A model generated the notes under the pieces. The model worked only from the letters and a program-made list of their open reading frames with translations, searched no databases and was not told where the DNA came from. Source: Acanthosepion lycidas (taxonomy: Eukaryota > Mollusca > Cephalopoda > Sepiida > Sepiidae). Taken from it: 64,000 nt of DNA. The DNA lies in NCBI GenBank assembly GCA_963932145.1, contig OZ010577.1:21070789-21134788 (forward strand). The letters are read 5' to 3'. The translations under genes were made by a program, and so were the position numbers. Below are positions 57,240 to 64,000 of the stretch, in pieces; the stretch's first letter is position 1, and each line of letters starts with the position of its first letter.

Positions 57240-57785
57240 AAGAGAAGAGAGGTGCCGCAAACGTTTTTGGTTATAATGTGGATTTTTTTTTAAAAAAAAA
57301 TATTCTGCTTTATTTTCCATAAATAGTTTTGCACATAGGGTCATAAAACAATTAAGGTTGGTCCAACAGAAATGACCCTTGTGTGTTGTTAGATCTGTTT
57401 CCATTTTCGTGTGTTTCTGTCAGCATATGTGTATATTCCTTCTCCAAACATATACTGTCTCACTACGAGGAATTAGTAAACTCATTTGTACACATACACT
57501 TTTATGACCTATCGTGCAGAACTCTTCACTGTCAATTCAAGAAAGACATTCAGATTACTAACACAAAAACAGAGAGTGTCTCATATCGAGAATATTTAAC
57601 ATTGAAAAACATAAGGAAAAAAATTAATTATTTTTAATACTATGTGGAAATCTCTGGCTTTTACATGAAGAAGGTTGCAAGACCAGAAACACGTGTAGTA
57701 AAATTATGGAAAATAAAGCATAATATTTTTTTAGAAAAATATCCACATTACAACCAAAAACGTTTGTGCCACCTCTCTTCTCTTC
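57240..57785. mobile_element. Candidate element with ~64-bp terminal inverted repeats
   Basis: Arms at 57240-57304 and 57721-57785 share 'agagaagagaggtg' and 'aaacgtttttggtt' (or complements) with a handful of mismatches. The 416-bp interior holds an 84-codon plus-strand frame (57383-57637) without a known motif. TA tracts lie on both outer sides. Confidence 0.6.
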
Positions 57786-57818
57786 AATATATATACATTA
57801 TATATATATATATATATA

Positions 57819-57828
57819 AAATGCACAC

Positions 57829-57864
<36 letters not shown>

Positions 57865-57874
57865 GTGTGCATTT
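57819..57874. repeat. (TA)n tract flanked by perfect inverted arms
   Basis: 'aaatgcacacacaa' precedes and 'ttgtgtgtgcattt' follows the TA tract, so the whole 56 bp is one palindrome. Confidence 0.9.
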
Positions 57875-57929
57875 AGGCAGCAAATTTCTCTAAGGCAATT
57901 ATTATTCAAGACAACTGACATTTTTTGTC

Positions 57930-58138
57930 AATTAATTTTATTGATCAACTTTTCCAAATTATGAATCCTTTTTAGATACGAAGGATAACCTGTCAGAAAT
58001 TGTCCAATGTTCCTCTAGCAAGAAAAATAGTCCAAGCTTTTAACTTTCTTAAGTCATTATCAGCATAAATGGTGAGTTTCGTAGAACTGGTAAGTGTAAT
58101 GACATGAGCATAGCATTCTGTATTATAGGCAAGGTGTG

Positions 58139-58181
<43 letters not shown>

Positions 58182-58210
58182 GATGGAAAAACTATTCTTT
58201 ATCAACACAT
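57930..58210. other. Unassigned DNA
   Basis: Includes (TA)n at 58143-58175; no other motif. Confidence 0.4.
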
Positions 58211-58214
58211 TTTG

Positions 58215-58385
58215 TCTGCTGATGGACTTTATCAAGTCAAGTGTAAGGATTTTTTTTGCAAATTGTTCTCCTTCTCCTTAGTGCTGTTTTTTTTTACTCC
58301 TATTTTCTAACACTCAGTTACCCCTTAAATCTTAGGGGCCTTATTGCCTTTCTCGGGGTGAAATGATTAAAAGAAAATCTGTTTA
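58215..58385 (+). repeat. LINE-B 3' end
   Basis: Ends 'tttctcggggtgaaatgatt' followed by A-rich sequence. Confidence 0.6.
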
Positions 58386-58389
58386 TATC

Positions 58390-59985
58390 TATCTCAGTCA
58401 TTTTATGTCCATAGTTATTTCTCTTCATATCTATCTATATCTATCTTTCCTAGTATAATCCTATCTATCTCAATCTGTTTATATCTACCTTAGCATTATC
58501 TCTGTCAGTATTATATCATTGCCAAATTGAAAGAGGCACTATTATTCATTACGTACATAAAAACAAATACATATAGAGATATGTATCTGTATTTAGTAGT
58601 CTGTATATGAAAATTTTAAATCAACAGCCAATGATCGTTATCAGATACATATATACATCAATCTAGCTATATAAAAGGCACACATTGTTTAACTGTATAT
58701 ATTGCAATTAGAGGAGAATATCTTCAGGGGAGAATTGGTGGATTCATTTCATGGAAGAATTCAAACTTTTTTAATGTATAAATTAGAAAATTAATCATTA
58801 GCCTCAAATCAGCATGGGAAAATGAACCATTGCCTCCTTTCTCCTCTCGTTTCATTTTCTTCTCTTATTTAACTTACCCTTTTTTGTGCATCTGGTTGAC
58901 TCTTGTTCTGCTAAGACATGCAGTATATAGACACACAAATAATAAAGTGTATCTCTGGATATATATATATATATATGTGTATATATATATATCATGAAAT
59001 TAATGATTTGCTCATTTGAGGAACCAATGTCAATCAGTGTAGATTGATGCATATAATGTTTTTGCTGAGAGGTCAAATAATGATTGAAACAATTATCATG
59101 GAATTCTTGAATAACAGTGGAATGGTTCTGCTGCAAATTACACCTGAAATAGCAGTATCAGAATTTTCCACGATGACAATGCACCTAGTCACTGTGCATT
59201 GTTATTCTGTTCAGGGCCTCTAAGTGTAGAGCAATTCCCCCTCGCCACTCCTGGATTCATCATTATGTAACTTACTTCAGAAAAGAATAATAAATCATAG
59301 AAAATGATAAATACTGGAACCCAAATATCCAATTTATCTGTAATTACATGAAAGATTTCAAAGATTGTTTACAAAGGAATAAAAGTTAATAAAAAACTAA
59401 ATATAATCTATATCCTCCTGGCATTAGTTTAAAGTGACACTTTCTTTTTTTTCCTTATATATCGTGATGATTTTTCCTTAAGATCATCTTTTTTAATGCA
59501 GAAGATATTACAGTGAAATTTTCACTTTCCAAAGTTATATTTCATAATCATGGGAAAAAAGGAAATGAGCAAAAAGAAAACTTTGACATAGTATATATTC
59601 ATTTTTATAAGCAAATTAGTTATATCAATATTTACAAAGCATACCTTAAGGATCAGATAATAAAAAAAGAAGACTAAAACGTGTAGAAGTAATGTTTCAA
59701 GTGGAGAGTATTCAAAATCATACATCCTTTTGAGATATCATTTTTCTGTGTGCATCAAGGTTAAACATTGCATTGTATTCTATCATCTATGTGTGTACAT
59801 CTAAGTCTGATTAGAGACTGTTAAGAAGACACTGTAGGATTTTCTTGTTAACTTTTTTATTTACATACAAGAGAAAGCATAGATAGATTCAATGAGAAGT
59901 ATTATCCACCATATCCTGTAGATTAACTTGCCATTTGTCTGATCAAAGTGTCATTTATATTAGCAGGAAGAAAGGACTGACAACC
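58390..59985. other. Unassigned AT-rich DNA
   Basis: TATC-rich simple sequence at 58385-58500 and a (TA)n tract at 58959-58992. A 94-codon minus-strand frame (58852-59136) spans the TA tract and has no known motif. Confidence 0.5.
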
Positions 59986-59989
59986 AATT

Positions 59990-60640
59990 GCAGGACAGAA
60001 TGTTATCAGCAAGAGATACAGCTCAATATGTGACCTATAAACTGGAGGTCAAAATCAAGTAAGAACAAATTTAATTATCTGGGATGTATTACAATAGATC
60101 ATAGAAAATATGATACAGAAAGGTGCCTTTCAAAATCTAAACTAAGTATTAAGAAACAGGAAAATTATATTAGAAACAAAGAAAAGAGATGCTCAGCTGC
60201 TAGCTATTTCAATCCTCTGATGTGTCAGTATATACTGGACAGTCTGCTGACAGATGAAGAGGGGAATTGAATTAACAGAAAGATGGTTCTACAGAAGGGT
60301 ACTGAGAATTCCATGAACATGTGAGCAATGAGGAAGTTTTAAGAGACATGGAAACATAAAGGATGCTTATACTTAGAATCAGAAAGAGATAATTGACTTT
60401 TCTAGGACACATAATGAGGAAAGAGGGCTGAGAGAATTTGACATTGACACTCATTGAATGCAGGAAGAAGAGAGGAAATGAATGGATAACCTAACAAGCC
60501 TGTTTAAATGGATGGCAGAGATAAGACAAAGACAAAACTTATTAAGAGCTAGAAATGATAGGAAGTCTTGGAGAGCCAAGACTTCCCACATCCTGAAAGG
60601 ATACGCCACATAAAATAAGAAAAAACTCAATACTAAATAT
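59990..60640 (+). pseudogene. LINE-C 3' region
   Basis: Broken frames read FNYLGCITIDHRKYDTERC near 60070-60125 (the YLG block after the RT active site), then near 60480-60607 an open stretch DNLTSLFKWMAEIRQRQ followed by LLRARNDRKSWRAKTSHILK and a stop. Best preserved LINE-C end in the window. The catalytic core is missing. Confidence 0.7.
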
Positions 60641-60889
60641 GATTTTCTTCAGTTTGAAAACAGATTTTAAATTCAACCCAGTGAAAAATTTGTATATCAC
60701 CTTGCGTGTTATATCACCATAATATACAAATGCTATAAGACCAGTATGCATATACAATATGAATTGCAAATAAAACTTGAGATTCTTAAATCCATTATCA
60801 TAAAAGCAAGAAAGTCAAAATTAAATAAGATATTCAGCTTGGAAAATGTGATTTTAAATGTATTTAATTAACTGACAAATGCATTCAGC

Positions 60890-61040
60890 CCAGTGAAGAA
60901 TTTAATTAAATCCACGGCATTGATTGTTAGAGGATATCTCATATTACTGGAGTGAATGTAGGGGTTTGATTCAAAATTCTGAGATTACAGTTAGACAGCT
61001 GAGGAAGGACAGAGGGTATAACAACTGAAACATTACGAGT
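60890..61040 (+). repeat. Probable SINE-W fragment
   Basis: 'aggatatctcatattactgg', B-box-like 'gattcaaaattct' and tail-like 'acaactgaaacatta'. Weak. Confidence 0.35.
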
Positions 61041-61129
61041 TTAACAACCATCATAAGTACTTGAGATGAAATGGAAAAGCATATTATAAAAATATGAAGT
61101 TTTAAATAATACTTCTTTTACATACTGCA

Positions 61130-61270
61130 TCTCTTCAGGATGTAAGCAATCATGGCTCTCCACAATTTCCTATACTTTGTAGCTCTAAGCAATGTTTGTC
61201 CCCTTACTAATATTTGGCCAAACTTTGAGTAGTACTTTTCATCACCCCCTCATGTAAATAAGTTTCATTA
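61130..61270 (-). repeat. LINE-C 3' end, inverted relative to 60.0-60.6 kb
   Basis: 'ttcaggatgtaagcaatcat' and 'ggctctccacaatttcctat' are the reverse complement of the DRKxWR-coding 3' part of LINE-C. Confidence 0.6.
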
Positions 61271-61394
61271 AAGACTGGAGACAAGGAAATGTAAAAAAAG
61301 GACATTATAGTCTTGAAGCCCCTATTATTAAATCAATAAACCTGAAATTGAATAAGATCTTTTTCAGTTTGAGAACTTGGATCTTGAATGCACT

Positions 61395-62640
61395 ATATAT
61401 ATGATATGCATAAGTAAAAGTGCTTAATATCAGGGATAGAGCATATGTAAATATAAAAATAAAAGTGGACACTGAGGTCAACACTAAGTGGCAACAGTCT
61501 TTTTCATGCTTGAATGAATAAGGTCATGCGTGTTGTGTTTGTCTCAACTACTTATATATGCTGGACAATGGGTAGCAAGGTCGATTGTATTATCCTAATC
61601 GTTACTGGGTTGGAAATAACAGTTATATTCTAAATTATTCTAGAGGCTATTCAGTAGAAATAATTGTGGACCCAAATGTAACTATTTGTAGGTATTTTAT
61701 TGTAGCTATTTTTTGTTAACTTTTTACTCATTATTTATTATTGATTACTGGAATTTTAAAAGTACTTAACATTCAGTCTAGTGAAGAATTTTGTTTGCCA
61801 ATTTGTGTGTTACATTTGAGTAGACCCACAATTTTCACTGATTACGATCAACAGGTGCCTCCTTGAGGAGGCAATATTTCTTAATCCCAATCCACACCTC
61901 AACTTGTACATATTATCCATTGCTAAAGATGCTGAAAAAATGGTTGTTTCACTGTACTACTCCAGTAAGTATTTGACTCCTTTTGCTTATCCTCTACTTT
62001 TACAAGAGCCAGAACCAGACCAAAAATGGAGTACAGCTGCCCAGTTTTTACTTTCAAGTCATGTATGATTCCAAAAGTATCTCCATGAAACATTGCAAGT
62101 TCCTCGCTACTTTACTGCTATTTCCATAGAAAGTGTTAAGATGAACTACATTCCTTGGTTCCAGCAGTTCTAACCTTCACAGTTAAAACCTACTGTGTCA
62201 CACACATTGTAATTGAGCCACTCTCATTCCCTTTGTTTTTGATTGGTAAGATTTGTTCCACTCAAGCAGCCCCTTTTCACAAACTGCTGCTTTGTGGAAT
62301 CAACTCCCAAGAGGATGCTTCCTCAAATCACTACAATCTTAACCATTTCAAGTATAAAGTCTCAACTGTTATCTTCCCCATATATCTCCATAAACTGTGC
62401 CTCTTACTCTGTAACCCTCTACCTCGAGTGGCTATTAGGCCTGGTACAGAGTGAACATTATTAGAAAGAAAAGTACAACTGCTAGAATGCTTATTTTAAA
62501 TTTATTTAAAAAAAATGAAAAAACATTTTATATCTCCTCCCTGATCTTGATAATGGTCAGAAATATGGTAAAAAATGTTATCCCCTGAACATTTAGACAA
62601 AATTTAGATTTGTTGAAACTATACTTGATTTCTCTTGAAT
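61395..62640 (+). repeat. Composite LINE-A/repeat K block, copy 2
   Basis: Colinear with 28940-30585: repeat K part (61395-61610), 'aattattctagaggctattc', CR1-like C-terminus around 61930-62040, 3' end 'tacctcgagtggctattagg', then 'atcccctgaacatttagaca'. It lacks the internal tandem duplication of copy 1. Coding frames broken. Confidence 0.8.
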
Positions 62641-62765
62641 GTGCTGCTATTTACCCATAAAGTGATGGATTCATACAATTCCCAAGAGTATTTGCCTGTA
62701 AATGAATGTAAGAAACTCAACTAAAATTGAAACTTAGCTCTCCGATTCAAGTCCATCTTGCACAT
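62640..62765 (-). repeat. SINE-X/Y/Z core fragment
   Basis: Reverse complement of the shared core ('cccaagagtatttgcctgta') and B-box region ('attgaaacttagctctccg'). Tail lost, so subfamily unknown. Confidence 0.55.
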
Positions 62766-62769
62766 TTAT

Positions 62770-63290
62770 AAGTTGTTTGGTGCTCATGCTATTTATCTCA
62801 AGGTTTTTGACAAAGAATGATCTGCAATGTAACTCATTTTGACTTTGTCACTTTCTCACAGATATGATGTAGCTTCCCTTTGTCATTTCTACAAATATTT
62901 TTACGGCATCTGCTCTGAGAAAATTTTTTTCCTGGTACCCTGACTACATGAATTTAAGCATACTACAAGATTAGCATCTAGGTCCCCATCCATTTACTGT
63001 TGAAATGGTTAAACTGTAACTGCCACTTCTACTCCAACAGTTACTTTTTTTGCACTTCCCAACAGTGGAACTCCTTTCCGTTTACTTGCTTCCATAACTA
63101 CACTCATCAAAAATTTAAATGTAATGTCAATCGCTATTTACAGTTGTCTTGAACTCTTCATTTTTTTTTATCCCTCCCTCAATCACTGCTATACCCAATC
63201 TTTTCTCTCACTTTCACTCTCAAATCCTTGATATACTAGTGGCATTCCCACTTTGCTTTTGAGGGTGGGGAATGATTAAAAAAAACAAAA
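62770..63290 (+). pseudogene. LINE-B C-terminus and 3' end
   Basis: Broken frames read VASLCHFYKYFYGICSEKIF and LHEFKHTTRLA, then a decayed segment with LPNSGTPFRLL, ending 'ctttgcttttgagggtgggg' and 'aatgattaaaa'. Longest LINE-B copy in the window. Confidence 0.65.
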
Positions 63291-63469
63291 CAAATCTGAG
63301 CTTCTATCCATTACTTCACCATGCCTGCATTTACATTTATTTCAATGAGTATCTGTTTGTTGGTTCTATTCATATACGTCATAAAAACTTTTCTTTGTGC
63401 TGAATATCTTTTCTCAGGTGATTTTTCTTATAAAATATTCATGAGGTCATTTATCATTATCATCATCTG

Positions 63470-63925
63470 TCCCATGACAAGGTGTGATTTTTAGGGTTGC
63501 TGAGCACCTGACTACTTCTCTCCACGTATCTGAGCTGGAAACTGGAGAGATATTTATTCATGCATAGCATGTCTTGGATAAGGAGACCTGGTGGTGGCCA
63601 TCCCTTTCTAGATCAAGTCACAGCCAATGTCTTCCAACTTGAAAAGGCACTGAGGTCGTGGACACAGTTGTTGATCTCATCTGATTGTTGACTTCAGTCT
63701 AGGAAGACATTTGCCTAAAGATGCAGTGTTATCACTACATTGGTTGCATACACAGCTCCAGAGCCCAGTTCATCCCATTGTTCTAGGTGGTTGTTTACCC
63801 TACATGAAAGTGTATCCATTCTTTGACAGGTCATGTTTTTAATCCTACTGGGTGTCTAGCTGCCCACCTAACCAGAAAAACCTGATGGGGAACTAGTTTA
63901 GTTATTGATGACCAAAACATACAGC
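63470..63925 (+). repeat. Repeat R, copy 2
   Basis: Same block order and orientation as 15080-15520. Unclassified. Confidence 0.6.
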
Positions 63926-64000
63926 AGGTACTGAGTTACACTTCTCCAATATTGACGGGCTGTCAGTGTTAGTTGAGGAATGATAAAAAACGCTGAAATG

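Overview
This 64-kb window is AT-rich eukaryotic DNA in which I can support no host protein-coding gene, rRNA gene or functional tRNA gene. Every long reading frame I can interpret is a decayed transposon or a read-through of a (TA)n tract. It looks like intergenic or deep-intron DNA from a coleoid cephalopod, most likely an octopus. The reasons are tRNA-Arg-like SINEs (octopus is known to have tRNA-Arg-derived OR1/OR2 SINEs), many short CR1-like LINE 3' ends, Tc1/mariner relatives and very dense (TA)n tracts. The species is inference; no database was searched.

Working labels used below. LINE-A: CR1-like 3' ends (motifs like LWNRLP). LINE-B: a related LINE whose 3' end reads roughly TTGCTTGGGAGTGAAATGATT. 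LINE-C: 3' ends coding W-M-x-E then LLRAxxDRKxWR. LINE-D: LINE with FADD, LLYGSESW and a C-terminal zinc finger. LINE-E: a separate decayed LINE with an internally duplicated RT segment. SINE-X, -Y and -Z share one tRNA-like head and core but have three different tails, and Y carries a complete 5S-rRNA-like head. SINE-W is a different tRNA-headed SINE. Repeats K, G and R are unclassified dispersed repeats.

Layout. 0-9.6 kb: SINE and LINE remnants, a perfect 32-bp-arm palindrome at 5.6 kb and a LINE-D RT remnant at 8.5-9.6 kb. 9.6-11.6 kb: little recognisable. 11.6-15.5 kb: a DNA-transposon cluster with a deleted mariner, a 135-bp-arm inverted repeat, a 1,150-bp element with perfect 33-bp terminal inverted repeats, a second hairpin, a mariner 3' end and repeat R. 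15.5-26 kb: scattered SINEs and LINE ends and a 36-bp minisatellite. 26.5 kb: a MADE1-like palindromic MITE. 27.2-28.4 kb: a 120-bp tandem array. 28.9-38 kb: a composite LINE repeat, a LINE split by a 5S-tRNA SINE, a nested LINE-E block and a GC-rich island. 38-58 kb: the most TA-rich part, with five more DNA-transposon remnants including a second MADE1-like MITE, a Penelope-like remnant and several inverted repeats. 58-64 kb: LINE-C remnants, the second copy of the composite repeat, LINE-B and repeat R.

The parts do not form a pathway. The shared theme is mobile DNA inserting at TA sites and into older repeats. The most notable items are the 5S-tRNA chimeric SINE (three near-complete copies), the MADE1-like MITEs, the element with duplicated ~125-bp terminal repeats, the homogenised 120-bp array and the concentration of long inverted repeats able to form double-stranded RNA if transcribed.
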